Positions 15,079-23,252 of a stretch of 43,759 bases of DNA are shown here, piece after piece. Within the stretch, counting starts at the first letter, position 1; every line of letters starts with the position of its first letter. Source of the stretch: Oscillospiraceae bacterium (GTDB lineage: Bacteria; Bacillota; Clostridia; Oscillospirales; Ruminococcaceae). The stretch is from the NCBI GenBank assembly GCA_014799395.1, contig JAAVID010000014.1:1-43759 (forward strand). The letters are read 5' to 3'. Under the pieces are notes generated by a model. It made no database searches. It was not told the origin of the DNA and was given only the letters and a program-made list of their open reading frames with translations. The position numbers were made by a program, and so were the translations under genes.

Positions 15079-15309
15079 ATGAGTACGAGAGACAAGGCTA
15101 TCAGAATTATCGATAAATTAAATGAACGGCAGCTTGAGGGCTTTATAAATATGTTCTCCGATTTTGTTGCTGATGAAGTTGACATTGAGGAGGAAAAGCG
15201 CAAAAGACTCGCCGCTTATCTGTCTGTAAAAAAGATGGTCAAAAAAAATCCCGACATCGACTACGATAAAGAACTAGCCGAATACAGGGAGGAGAAATAC
15301 GGGCGTTGA
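15079..15309 (+). CDS. Putative antitoxin of a PIN-domain toxin
   Basis: This is a 76-residue, highly charged, helical protein beginning MSTRDKAIRIIDKLNERQLEGF and ending in KKNPDIDYDKELAEYREEKYGR. Small proteins of this kind that count a DKLNERQLEGFxNM start are common antitoxins upstream of PIN toxins in Clostridia. I infer the role mainly from the coupled PIN gene, whose TTG start overlaps its stop by 4 nt. The ATG at 15079 has GAAAGGCGG upstream; the frame is open into fabH but that part is a shadow. It sits between fabH and fabG. Confidence 0.7.
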   Translation: MSTRDKAIRIIDKLNERQLEGFINMFSDFVADEVDIEEEKRKRLAAYLSVKKMVKKNPDIDYDKELAEYREEKYGR

Positions 15310-15734
15310 GGGTTTTGATCGATACAAACATTTTGCTTGATTTCTTTTTTGACAGAGAGCCGTACAATGTCTATGCGGACAGGGTTCTGAAAATGTGCGG
15401 AAATTATGAGCTGCAAGGTTTTATAGCGGCAATTTCAATTCCAAATGCGTTTTATATTTTAAGAAAAGATCATCCGGCTGATGAAAGACGGAAAATGCTT
15501 TTGGATATTTGCGGATTTTTGAGTATAGTTGGTATTGATAGCGCGAAAATCTGGGGAGCATTGATAAATTCCGAATTTACGGATTTCGAGGACTGCCTTC
15601 AGGACGAATGCGCGGTCGCGTGCGGCGCGGATTACATCATCACGCGCAATATCAAGGATTTCGCGCACAGCACTGTTCCGCCGATAACCGCCGAGGATTT
15701 TTTAAAACTGATCGATAAACAGCGAATTGTTTAG
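15306..15734 (+). CDS. PIN-domain ribonuclease toxin
   Basis: This 142-residue PIN protein is a VapC-like endoribonuclease fold of the PIN_3 type. The metal-binding acids are D6 in LIDTNILLD, D96 in FEDCLQDECA and D118 in IITRNIKDF. The closing VPPITAEDFL is also family-typical. The start is a TTG at 15306 overlapping the antitoxin stop, with GGAGGAG about 11 nt upstream. The first half is clearly more AT-rich than the fab genes on either side, which suggests it was acquired. No promoter is visible between it and the fab genes. Confidence 0.88.
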   Translation: MRVLIDTNILLDFFFDREPYNVYADRVLKMCGNYELQGFIAAISIPNAFYILRKDHPADERRKMLLDICGFLSIVGIDSAKIWGALINSEFTDFEDCLQDECAVACGADYIITRNIKDFAHSTVPPITAEDFLKLIDKQRIV

Positions 15735-15748
15735 GAAAGGATAATCAA

Positions 15749-16486
15749 ATGGCTAAAACTGCAATAATCACGGGTTCCGCAAGAGGAATAGGCGCGGCTA
15801 TCGCGCTGAGACTGGCAAAGGACGGCTTTAACATAGCGCTTAACGACGTAAGCGAGAAGAGCTTTGAAAACAACGATATTATGGAGAAGATAACGGCGCT
15901 GGGCGTGAAGTGCGAAAAGTACATCGCGGACGTTTCGAGCCACGAGGCTTGCGAGAGCTTCGTCAAAAAGGTAAAAGAGGACTTCGGCACTATCGACGTG
16001 CTGGTGAACAACGCGGGAATAACGCGCGATGGTCTGCTTCTGCGTATGTCGGAGGAGAATTACGACGACGTTATCCGTATCAATCAGAAGTCCGTGTTCA
16101 ATATGACAAAGTTCGCCGGCGCGGTCATGCTCAGACAGAAGAGCGGCAGGATAGTGAACCTCGCTTCGGTGGCGGGTCTGTACGGAAATCCCGGGCAGAT
16201 GAACTATTCCGCTTCCAAGGGCGCGGTCATCTCGATGACCAAGACCGCCGCAAAGGAGCTCGGCTCGCGCGGTATCACCGTAAACGCGGTAGCTCCGGGC
16301 TTTATCAAGACCCCGATGACGGACAAGCTCACGGAGGAGCAGAAAAACGCGATGCTCGCGCAGATAGCGATGAAGCGCTACGGCGAGCCCGAGGAGATAG
16401 CGGGCGTGGTGGCGTTCCTGTGCGGCGACGACGCGTCTTATGTAACGGGACAGACTATCGAGATAAGCGGCGGATTAAGTATGTAA
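15749..16486 (+). CDS. fabG: 3-oxoacyl-ACP reductase
   Basis: FabG reduces 3-ketoacyl-ACP with NADPH. This short-chain dehydrogenase has the nucleotide motif TGSARGIG (8-15), NNAG (87-90) and the catalytic tetrad Asn112, Ser140, Tyr153 and Lys157 (NYSASK). The ending GQTIEISGGLSM is typical of FabG. At 245 residues the length fits. AGGAAAGG precedes the ATG. It follows the PIN toxin by 14 nt, so the toxin-antitoxin pair is embedded in the transcription unit. Confidence 0.95.
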   Translation: MAKTAIITGSARGIGAAIALRLAKDGFNIALNDVSEKSFENNDIMEKITALGVKCEKYIADVSSHEACESFVKKVKEDFGTIDVLVNNAGITRDGLLLRMSEENYDDVIRINQKSVFNMTKFAGAVMLRQKSGRIVNLASVAGLYGNPGQMNYSASKGAVISMTKTAAKELGSRGITVNAVAPGFIKTPMTDKLTEEQKNAMLAQIAMKRYGEPEEIAGVVAFLCGDDASYVTGQTIEISGGLSM

Positions 16487-16535
16487 TAAATTGACCGTTT
16501 TGTAAAAAACCGTCAATGATGGAGGAAAAACAAAA

Positions 16536-17780
16536 ATGAGTAACGAAAGACGAGTGGTAATTACGGGGCTTGGGTGTCTGACCCCCTGCGGAAATTCTCC
16601 CGAGGAGCTTTGGGCGAACCTGCTTGCGGGAAAGCACGGCTTTGAGCTGGGAAACTGGTTCCCCGAGGAGCCCGAGACAAAGGGCGTCGTCGCTAAGGTC
16701 AAGAATTTTGACCCTACCGTGATCTTCGATAAAAAAGAAGTGCGCAGAAATGACGTTATCGTTCAGTACGCGGTGTACTGCGCAGAGCAGGCGCTCAAGG
16801 ACGCGGGGACGGACTTGAAAGACCTCGACCCGTTCCGCGTGGGCTGCATTATCGGAAGCGGTATCGGCGGTCTTTGCACCACCGAGGAGGAGCTCAACAA
16901 CTACAACGAAAAGGGCAACAAGCGCGTTTCCGTGTTCACGATAACCAAGATGATCGGCAATATGGCGGCGGGCGAGGTCGCGATAAGAACGGGCTTTAAG
17001 GGAAGCAACTTCTGCGTTACCACGGCTTGCGCTACGGGTACTCAGTCGATAGGCGAGGCGTTCCGCGATATAAAGCACGGCTATCTCGACGCGGCGCTGG
17101 CGGGCGGCACGGAGCATTCCGATATAGGCTTCTGCTACGCGGCGTTCAACAATATGAAAGCGATAACGCGCTCGACCGACGTCGACAGGGCTTCTGTCCC
17201 GTTCGACGCGGAGAGAAGCGGCTTCGTTCTCGGCGACGGCTGCGGAGTGGTCGTTCTCGAGGAATACGAGCACGCAAAGGCTCGCGGCGCTAAGATCTAC
17301 GCCGAGATATGCGGCTACGGCTCGACCTGCGACGCGTATCACGAGACCAGTCCCGACCCCGATGGCTTGGGCGGCGCAAAGGCGATGGAGTTCGCCGTAA
17401 AGGAGGCGGGCATAGACCCCTCCGAGGTAAACTACATCAACGCGCACGGCACTTCCACGCATATGAACGACGCTACCGAGACAAAGGCGATAAAAGCCAC
17501 GTTCGGCGAGCACGCGAAGAATATCGCGGTAAATTCCACCAAGTCGATGACGGGACATCTTCTCGGCGCGGCGGGCGGCGTTGAGGCGGTAGTCACGGCG
17601 CTGTCGATAAAGAACGGCAAGATACACCGCACGCTCGGCTATAAGGTTCCAGATCCCGAGTGCGATCTGGATTACGTTACCGAGGGCACGCGCGAGCTGA
17701 AGATAACCGCCGCGCTGTCAAATTCGCTCGGCTTCGGCGGTCATAACGGCTGTCTTTGCTTTAAGCCCGTAGATGATTAA
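16536..17780 (+). CDS. fabF: Beta-ketoacyl-ACP synthase II
   Basis: FabF condenses malonyl-ACP with a growing acyl-ACP. The active site is Cys165 in TTACATGTQ with the two histidines of NAHGTSTHMND and TGHLLGAAG, and the Lys of STKSMTGH. The C-terminal LSNSLGFGGHN loop is conserved. The length of 414 residues is normal. TGGAGG lies upstream of the ATG. It follows fabG by 49 nt and precedes accB by 21 nt. Confidence 0.96.
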   Translation: MSNERRVVITGLGCLTPCGNSPEELWANLLAGKHGFELGNWFPEEPETKGVVAKVKNFDPTVIFDKKEVRRNDVIVQYAVYCAEQALKDAGTDLKDLDPFRVGCIIGSGIGGLCTTEEELNNYNEKGNKRVSVFTITKMIGNMAAGEVAIRTGFKGSNFCVTTACATGTQSIGEAFRDIKHGYLDAALAGGTEHSDIGFCYAAFNNMKAITRSTDVDRASVPFDAERSGFVLGDGCGVVVLEEYEHAKARGAKIYAEICGYGSTCDAYHETSPDPDGLGGAKAMEFAVKEAGIDPSEVNYINAHGTSTHMNDATETKAIKATFGEHAKNIAVNSTKSMTGHLLGAAGGVEAVVTALSIKNGKIHRTLGYKVPDPECDLDYVTEGTRELKITAALSNSLGFGGHNGCLCFKPVDD

Positions 17781-17801
17781 GTTGTGTTATAAGGAGTAAT
17801 T

Positions 17802-18296
17802 ATGAACGTTAAGGATAAAGAGCAGCACCAGATAGACAATACGGTCGAGTGCGTTGAGGCGCTCGCGAAGATCGTCAAGGAGAACGGCCTCGGGCGGCTG
17901 AAAATAAGCACCGAGGACATCGACATCGTGATAGAGGGCAAGCGCTGTCCTCCGCCTCCCGTCGGCGTAATGCCGTCTATCCCCCCTATGGCTCCTATGA
18001 GCGCGCCCGCAGGTGCGCCGTCGGCTTCCGTTCCGACGGAAAAGCCCGCGGAGACGGTTTCGGGGAACGTTATCACTTCGCCGATAATCGGCACGTTCTA
18101 TTCATCGCCCGCGCCCGAAAAGCCCGCGTTCGTCAAGGTAGGCGATACCGTAAACGTCGGCGACGTAGTCTGCATTATCGAGAGCATGAAGCTGATGAAC
18201 GAGATAAACAGCGAGTTCTCGGGCAAAGTAGCCGAAATTTATGTAAACAACGGCGACGCGGTAGAGTACGGTCAGAAGATAATGAGAATAGAGTGA
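17802..18296 (+). CDS. accB: Biotin carboxyl carrier protein of acetyl-CoA carboxylase
   Basis: AccB carries the biotin that shuttles carboxyl between AccC and the AccAD transferase. The N-terminal helical part (1-47) is followed by a Pro/Ala/Met-rich flexible linker (about 50-85) and the biotinyl domain. The biotin lysine is K130 in IESMKLMNEI; Ser and Leu replace the Ala and Met often seen on either side of Met-Lys. The length is 164 residues. A good SD (AAGGAG) precedes the ATG. Confidence 0.95.
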   Translation: MNVKDKEQHQIDNTVECVEALAKIVKENGLGRLKISTEDIDIVIEGKRCPPPPVGVMPSIPPMAPMSAPAGAPSASVPTEKPAETVSGNVITSPIIGTFYSSPAPEKPAFVKVGDTVNVGDVVCIIESMKLMNEINSEFSGKVAEIYVNNGDAVEYGQKIMRIE

Positions 18297-18304
18297 GGTC
18301 GGAT

Positions 18305-18745
18305 ATGGTTTTAAATCAAGAGCAGATAAAGGAAATAATCCCGCACCGCGACCCGTTTTTGCTTATCGACGAGGTAACGGAGCTGGAGCCGGGCGTTTCG
18401 GTAACGGCGAAAAAGTACCTCAAGCCCGACGAATACTGGTATAAGGGGCATTTCCCCGGTCAGCCCGTAACTCCGGGAGTTCTGATGATAGAAATGCTCG
18501 CGCAGGCGGGCGCGGTGTGCGCGCTGGCGCTTCCCGAGAATAAGGGAAAAATAGCGTTTTTCGCGGGTATCGACAAGGCAAGGTTCAGAGGACAGGTGCT
18601 CCCCGGCGATACCCTCGAGCTGAGCGTCGTTATGACCGATAAAAAAGGCGCGGTAGGGTTCGGCAAAGCGGTCGCCAAGGTCAACGGGAAAAAGGTCGTT
18701 ACCGCCGAAATATCCTTTGCGGTAGCAGATCCCAAGGCAGAATAA
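18305..18745 (+). CDS. fabZ: 3-hydroxyacyl-ACP dehydratase
   Basis: FabZ removes water from 3-hydroxyacyl-ACP. The hot-dog fold active site is His in the GHFPGQPVTPGVLMIEMLAQ stretch with the Glu eleven residues on; IPHRDPFLLID marks the N-terminus. I use the ATG at 18305 with GAGGTCGG upstream (146 residues); a GTG at 18293 overlaps the accB stop and would add four residues. It lies between accB and accC, a common Firmicutes order. Confidence 0.95.
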   Translation: MVLNQEQIKEIIPHRDPFLLIDEVTELEPGVSVTAKKYLKPDEYWYKGHFPGQPVTPGVLMIEMLAQAGAVCALALPENKGKIAFFAGIDKARFRGQVLPGDTLELSVVMTDKKGAVGFGKAVAKVNGKKVVTAEISFAVADPKAE

Positions 18746-18763
18746 TTTTTTGGAGAATTAAAA

Positions 18764-20113
18764 ATGTTCAACAAGATACTTATCGCCAATCGCGGCGAGA
18801 TAGCGATACGCATAATGCGCGCCTGCCGCGAGCTTGGAATAAAGACCGTCGCCGTGTACTCAACGGCGGACAGGTCGGCGCTCCACGCGCAGATCGCGGA
18901 CGAGGCGGTGTGCATAGGTCCCGCGCCCTCAAAGGACAGTTATCTCAACACCAAGGCGATAATCGCCGCCTGCGAGACCACGGGCGCGAACGCGATACAT
19001 CCGGGCTTCGGCTTTTTGTCGGAGAACGCGAATTTCGCGCGGCTGTGCGATACCTGCGGCATTACGTTTATAGGTCCGACCCCCGAGTGTATGGACGAAA
19101 TGGGCGACAAGGCGAACGCGCGCAGGACGATGATAGACGCGGGCGTTCCCGTTATCCCGGGCTCGGACGGTATCGTTCCCGACATCAGCGAGGCTAAGAG
19201 GGTTTGTAAGGAGATAGGCTACCCCGTTATGGTAAAGGCTACGGCGGGCGGCGGCGGACGCGGTATCCGTCTCGTCGAGGACGAGGAACAGCTTGAAAAG
19301 CAGTTCGCCGAGGCGCAGGCGGAGGCGCTCGCGTGCTTCGGCAACGGCGATCTGTATATTGAAAAGTTCGTCGTTAATCCGCGCCATATCGAGATACAGC
19401 TCCTCGCGGACAACTTCGGCAACGTGGTTCATCTCGGCGAGCGCGACTGCTCGTTGCAGCGCCGCAATCAGAAGGTCCTCGAGGAAAGCCCCAGCCCCAT
19501 TATGACGGAGGAGCTCCGCGAAAAAATGGGCGCGGCGGCGGTCAGCGCGGCTAAGGCTTGCGGTTACAGAAACGCGGGCACTATCGAGTTCTTAGTCGAT
19601 AAGGACAGGAATTTCTATTTTATGGAAATGAACACGCGCATACAGGTAGAGCACCCCGTTACCGAGTTCGTCACGGGTATCGACCTCGTAAAGGCGCAGA
19701 TACGCGTCGCGGAGGGCGAAAGGCTCTGGTTCTCGCAGGAGGATGGTCGGGTGACGGGTCACGCGATAGAGTGCCGTATCAACGCCGAGGATCCGCGGCA
19801 TAATTTCCGTCCGTGCCCCGGGCTGATACGCTCGATACACGTTCCGGGCGGCTTCAACGTGCGTATCGACAGCGCCGTGTACGCGGGCTACGAGATACCG
19901 CCGTTCTACGACAGTATGATAGCGAAGCTGCTCGTAAAGGGCGCCGACAGGGAAGAGGCAATAAAGAAAATGCGCGTGGCGCTCGCGGAGTTCATAATCG
20001 ACGGCGTGGAAACGAATATCGATTTCCAGTTAAGGCTTCTCAAAAACGAGAGCTTCGAGCGCGGCGAGTTTGACAACGGCTTCTTGAACCGCACAAACAT
20101 AATGGAGGACTAA
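18764..20113 (+). CDS. accC: Biotin carboxylase subunit of acetyl-CoA carboxylase
   Basis: AccC carboxylates biotin on AccB with ATP and bicarbonate. It begins [20 protein letters not shown]. The ATP-grasp features follow: [15 protein letters not shown] (glycine-rich loop), [34 protein letters not shown] (metal-binding Glu/Asn and the catalytic Arg), and the C-terminal RINAEDP. The 449-residue length is standard. TGGAG stands upstream of the ATG. accD begins 3 nt after its stop. Confidence 0.96.
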   Translation: MFNKILIANRGEIAIRIMRACRELGIKTVAVYSTADRSALHAQIADEAVCIGPAPSKDSYLNTKAIIAACETTGANAIHPGFGFLSENANFARLCDTCGITFIGPTPECMDEMGDKANARRTMIDAGVPVIPGSDGIVPDISEAKRVCKEIGYPVMVKATAGGGGRGIRLVEDEEQLEKQFAEAQAEALACFGNGDLYIEKFVVNPRHIEIQLLADNFGNVVHLGERDCSLQRRNQKVLEESPSPIMTEELREKMGAAAVSAAKACGYRNAGTIEFLVDKDRNFYFMEMNTRIQVEHPVTEFVTGIDLVKAQIRVAEGERLWFSQEDGRVTGHAIECRINAEDPRHNFRPCPGLIRSIHVPGGFNVRIDSAVYAGYEIPPFYDSMIAKLLVKGADREEAIKKMRVALAEFIIDGVETNIDFQLRLLKNESFERGEFDNGFLNRTNIMED

Positions 20114-20116
20114 TAA

Positions 20117-21001
20117 ATGGCTTCAATAGAGGATTTGTTTAAGGTCGTCAAGTCGCGCTTTACCGACGACAGCCGCTCCGCGCCCGTTGAAAAGGACGTG
20201 TCTATCCCGCAGGATCTGCTGTTCAAGTGTCCGAGGTGCGGGAATGTCGTATACAACGAGGAGTTTATCCGTGCGATGAAGGTCTGCCCGAAGTGCAATT
20301 ACCACGCGCGTCTGACGTGGCAGGAGCGCCTGGAGCTCACCGCGGACAGGGGGAGCTTCAAGGAGCTCGACAAGGATATGCAGCCGCTGAACCCCATAGG
20401 CTTTCCGCGCTACGAGGATAAGGTCGCGAAAATGCAGGAGGCTTGCGATACGCGCGAGGCTATCGTGACGGGCGAGTGCACTATCCGCGGCTACCGCTGC
20501 GTTATCGGCATTATGGACAGTCATTTTCTGATGGCGAGTATGGGAAGCGTAGTGGGCGAGAAGATAACCCGCGCGTTCGAGTATGCCTCGGAAAAGGGCT
20601 TGCCCGTGGTGATGTTCACATGCAGCGGCGGCGCGAGAATGCAGGAGGGTATCATCTCGCTTATGCAGATGGCGAAAACCAGCGGCGCGGTGAAGCTCCA
20701 CAGCGACAAGGGCGGGCTGTACATCGCCGTTATGACCGACCCGACGACGGGCGGCGTTACGGCTTCCTTCGCGAGCCTGGGCGACATCATAATCGCCGAG
20801 CCGAAGGTGCTTATCGGCTTCGCTGGGCGGCGCGTTATCCAGGACACGATACGCCAGAGACTGCCCGACGACTTCCAGAGCGCGGAGTTCCAGCAGGACT
20901 GCGGGTTCGTTGATATGATAGTCGAGCGCGGTATGATGAGAAAGCGCCTGTCGAATATCCTCAAGCTGCATGGCTTCCCGAAAGAGACTACGGCGAGATA
21001 G
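20117..21001 (+). CDS. accD: Acetyl-CoA carboxylase carboxyltransferase, beta subunit
   Basis: AccD with AccA transfers carboxyl from biotin to acetyl-CoA. A four-Cys zinc ribbon (C38, C41, C57, C60) lies at the N-terminus. The crotonase-fold core shows MGSVVGEKI, CSGGARMQEG, DPTTGGVTASFA and IGFAGRRVI. The 294-residue length is typical. GGAGG near the accC end serves its ATG. accA follows after 10 nt. Confidence 0.95.
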   Translation: MASIEDLFKVVKSRFTDDSRSAPVEKDVSIPQDLLFKCPRCGNVVYNEEFIRAMKVCPKCNYHARLTWQERLELTADRGSFKELDKDMQPLNPIGFPRYEDKVAKMQEACDTREAIVTGECTIRGYRCVIGIMDSHFLMASMGSVVGEKITRAFEYASEKGLPVVMFTCSGGARMQEGIISLMQMAKTSGAVKLHSDKGGLYIAVMTDPTTGGVTASFASLGDIIIAEPKVLIGFAGRRVIQDTIRQRLPDDFQSAEFQQDCGFVDMIVERGMMRKRLSNILKLHGFPKETTAR

Positions 21002-21011
21002 GAGGACGGAT

Positions 21012-21815
21012 ATGAGTAATTTAACTGCCTGGGAACGAATGGAAATAGTTCACAATAAAAACCGTCCGACGGTCAACGATTATATACCGGCGATGTTCAC
21101 GCGGTTTATGGAGTTCCACGGCGACCGTTATTTCGGCGACGACGCGGCGATAATCGGCGGCATAGGCTACCTCAGCGAAACGCCCGTGACGGTCATCGCG
21201 CAGGTCAAGGGAAGAAATCTCGACGAGAACAAGAAGAGCAACTTCTCAATGCCGCACCCCGAGGGCTACCGCAAGGCGCTGCGTTTGGCAAAGCAAGCCG
21301 AGAAGTTCCGCCGACCCGTAATTTGTCTGGTCGACACTCCCGGCGCGTACTGCGGTATCGAAGCCGAAAAGCGCGGACAGGGCGAGGCGATAGCGCGCAA
21401 TCTGTACGAGTTTATGACGCTGAAAACGCCGATAATCTCGATAGTGCTCGGCGAGGGCGGAAGCGGCGGAGCGCTCGCGCTCGCGGTCTGCGACGAGCTG
21501 GCAATGCTCGAGAACGCGCTGTACAGCGTTATCTCCCCGAGGGGCGCGGCTTCCATCGTGTGGAAGGACTCGTCCAAGGAAAAGGACGCGTGCGAGATTT
21601 TGAAGATCACCGCGGAGGATCTTTCGAGCTTCGGCGTGTGCGACAAGATAATCAAAGAGCCCGAGGGCGGCGCGCACAACGCCCCCGAGCAGACCGCCGA
21701 CAGCATTTACGAGTACCTGGTGGACGCGGTCTCGCGGTTCGGGTCGGTGGAGATAGAGCGGCTTTTGAGCGACCGATACGCTAAATTTAGAAAAATTGGT
21801 ATGTTTACCGAATAA
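21012..21815 (+). CDS. accA: Acetyl-CoA carboxylase carboxyltransferase, alpha subunit
   Basis: AccA is the partner of AccD. It shows FMEFHGDRYFGDD, IAQVKGRN, the DTPGAYCGIEAEKRGQGEAIA loop, LGEGGSGGALALAVCD and SPRGAASIVWKD, all characteristic. At 267 residues it lacks the N-terminal extension of the E. coli protein, which is usual in Firmicutes. The ATG at 21012 has TAGGAGGACGG upstream; the frame open from 20970 is a shadow of accD. It is the last gene before a separate acpP promoter. Confidence 0.95.
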   Translation: MSNLTAWERMEIVHNKNRPTVNDYIPAMFTRFMEFHGDRYFGDDAAIIGGIGYLSETPVTVIAQVKGRNLDENKKSNFSMPHPEGYRKALRLAKQAEKFRRPVICLVDTPGAYCGIEAEKRGQGEAIARNLYEFMTLKTPIISIVLGEGGSGGALALAVCDELAMLENALYSVISPRGAASIVWKDSSKEKDACEILKITAEDLSSFGVCDKIIKEPEGGAHNAPEQTADSIYEYLVDAVSRFGSVEIERLLSDRYAKFRKIGMFTE

Positions 21816-21854
21816 TTTTGGTTATTTTTACCTATTATTTTTTGGCGTTTGGTA

Positions 21855-21883
21855 TTGATTATTTTTTGTATATGATTTATAAT
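21855..21883 (+). promoter_or_regulatory. acpP promoter
   Basis: TTGATT (21855-21860) and TATAAT (21878-21883) are 17 nt apart. The site lies in an AT-rich gap of 113 nt after accA and would let acpP be transcribed independently of the cluster. Confidence 0.7.
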
Positions 21884-21928
21884 AGTACTTGATAAAGCCG
21901 AAAGGCAAATTAAATGGAGGTATTTCAG

Positions 21929-22162
21929 ATGGATATTTTGGAAAAGGTTAAGGACTTGATCGCGGATCAGCTCGACGTTGCGGATAAGGAAAGCATTACC
22001 GAGGGTTCGTCTATCACGGACGATCTCGGCGCGGACAGCCTGGACGTTGTAGACCTGGTTATGGCTCTTGAGGACGAGTTCGGTATCGAGATCCCCGAGG
22101 ACGAGGTAGAGAACATCAAGACCGTTGGCGATATAATTAAATACATTGAGGATAAGCAGTAA
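21929..22162 (+). CDS. acpP: Acyl carrier protein
   Basis: ACP holds growing acyl chains on a phosphopantetheine arm attached to Ser37 in the [18 protein letters not shown] helix. It is 77 residues, acidic and four-helical, as expected. I choose the ATG at 21929; the ATG at 21914 overlaps the GGAGG ribosome site that serves 21929. It stands at the end of the fab/acc cluster with its own promoter and is followed at once by a cloverleaf-like repeat. Confidence 0.95.
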   Translation: MDILEKVKDLIADQLDVADKESITEGSSITDDLGADSLDVVDLVMALEDEFGIEIPEDEVENIKTVGDIIKYIEDKQ

Positions 22163-22295
22163 GCAGACTGCCGATAAACGCTCGCACCGTGCCGCAGTTT
22201 CACTGCGGCACTTACTTCGTCAAGGCTCACGCGGCAGCCACAAAGGCTTGCCGCGCGAGCCTTTCCTTGTCTGCGAGCGTTTCTCGGCAGTCTGC
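22163..22295. other. Cloverleaf-like structured element after acpP
   Basis: The outer arms 22163-22186 and 22272-22295 are complementary at 23 of 24 positions. Inside are a perfect 10-bp hairpin with a 3-nt loop (22189-22211) and a longer hairpin of about 18 paired bases with one mismatch and one bulge (22222-22263). The layout is a closed three-way junction of 133 nt beginning right after the acpP stop. It is too large and lacks the features of a tRNA. It may be a 3'-UTR stability element, a processed RNA, or a REP-like palindromic repeat. Confidence 0.75.
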
Positions 22296-22316
22296 GGTAA
22301 ATGCGAGTTTACTCTG

Positions 22317-22342
22317 AGAGAGGGGCGGAAAAATCCCTCTCT
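22317..22342 (+). terminator. Hairpin after the acpP cloverleaf
   Basis: AGAGAGGG (22317-22324) pairs with CCCTCTCT (22335-22342), followed by TATATAATCTCTTTT. The T-tract is interrupted, so the strength is uncertain. A small GTAAA/TTTAC hairpin lies just before it (22297-22312). Confidence 0.55.
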
Positions 22343-22420
22343 TATATAATCTCTTTTAACGCCGTTTTGTGAACCGTAATTATAACAAAAAAGCAAATAA
22401 AAATTTGTTAAAATATCATA

Positions 22421-22449
22421 TTGACACTATATGAGAAAAGCGGTATAAT
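22421..22449 (+). promoter_or_regulatory. Promoter of the small membrane protein gene
   Basis: TTGACA (22421-22426) and TATAAT (22444-22449) with 17-nt spacing form a near-perfect sigma-A promoter, 37 nt before the start codon. Confidence 0.8.
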
Positions 22450-22485
22450 ATAAAAAATCCTCGTAAGCAATGAAAGGAGAACGCC

Positions 22486-22965
22486 ATGATCTCTGAAAAA
22501 ATCAAAAATTCTGCCGAAAAGGCAATGCCCAAAGAGAAAAGGTTCATCGACGGAGTGCGGAGCTTTTTCGGGAAGAAACCGCACAGGCTTATTTTGAGCG
22601 GTCTTGTGGCGCTTGCGCTTTTATATCCTATATATTGTATGGCAGGCGATAATATCAACGACAGATATAATGTGCCGATGTTGGCTTTGGGATTTATTCA
22701 GGTCACAGCCGCGGGAGCGTTCTTTGCGAATATAAAAACTTATTCGCTGAAGAAATACGTGTGCGCGGTCTCCGTCTGGTCGGTGGTGCTGTATTTTGCC
22801 GCGGTTACTCTGGAAGTTCTGTCGGGTATGGATACGTCTGATTTTATGCAGGTAATTCCGGGCTGGACAACACTGCTGCTCTTGGGAATTCCGATTTGCG
22901 CAACTTTGATTGCGTTGTCTGTCCTCTTTGCGTACTTGGTAACTTGTTACCTTAAAGAAGAATAA
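22486..22965 (+). CDS. Four-helix membrane protein of unknown function
   Basis: This 159-residue protein has a basic N-terminal tail (residues 1-37) and about four membrane helices, near 38-52, 63-82, 92-110 and 125-150. No family motif is recognised. It has its own strong promoter, an AAAGGAG ribosome site, and a rho-independent terminator immediately after, so it is a single-gene unit. Its topology (short polar loops, one conserved-looking Gly/Trp turn PGWTT) suggests an integral inner-membrane protein; no transport motif is visible. Confidence 0.7.
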   Translation: MISEKIKNSAEKAMPKEKRFIDGVRSFFGKKPHRLILSGLVALALLYPIYCMAGDNINDRYNVPMLALGFIQVTAAGAFFANIKTYSLKKYVCAVSVWSVVLYFAAVTLEVLSGMDTSDFMQVIPGWTTLLLLGIPICATLIALSVLFAYLVTCYLKEE

Positions 22966-22970
22966 ACAAC

Positions 22971-23001
22971 AGCGCCGAGCTTTTCCGCCCGGCGCTTTTT
23001 T
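22971..23001 (+). terminator. Rho-independent terminator of the small membrane protein gene
   Basis: AGCGCCG (22971-22977) pairs with CGGCGCT (22990-22996) followed by six T residues, a classic terminator. Confidence 0.88.
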
Positions 23002-23020
23002 CGCGGAAAATTTTAATTGG

Positions 23021-23098
23021 GGTTTCCGAAGGGGCGGAGCCCCTTCGGCGGGAGGCTGGGGGCAGAGCCCCCACACCCCTCCCTCGTGAGAGGGTCGT
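23021..23098. repeat. Diverged palindromic cassette arm
   Basis: GGTTTCC is followed by hairpin 23026-23048 (CCGAAGGGGC/GCCCCTTCGG), GGCGGGAGGC, hairpin 23057-23073 (TGGGGGC/GCCCCCA) and CACCCCTCCCTC. The order of hairpins and spacers copies the right arm of the 4.2-kb and 33.5-kb cassettes with base changes that keep the pairing. It follows an already complete terminator. Confidence 0.7.
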
Positions 23099-23150
23099 CG
23101 CGAGTGTTATGCAATTTAAAAATATTTCTATATAAATTGTAAAAAAATAC

Positions 23151-23179
23151 TTGAAAAATTTCCTTGAATATTGTACAAT
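23151..23179 (+). promoter_or_regulatory. Promoter of the glycolytic unit
   Basis: TTGAAA (23151-23156) and TACAAT (23174-23179), 17 nt apart, lie about 74 nt before the pgk start. No other promoter is seen before tpiA or gpmI. Confidence 0.7.
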
Positions 23180-23252
23180 ATATAGTGGATAGTCAAATAT
23201 TTGTCATTTGGCAATTTTTGACAAATTTCACTTACGAAAGGAAATAATTATT

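Noticed and set aside
16455-17627. 390-residue open frame opposite fabF
   Set aside because: It is an antisense shadow of fabF with an Arg-rich product and no recognisable domain.
22163-22295. Cloverleaf as a tRNA or tmRNA
   Set aside because: The closing stem is 24 bp, there are only two inner arms, and no anticodon arm, T-loop or CCA end is seen.
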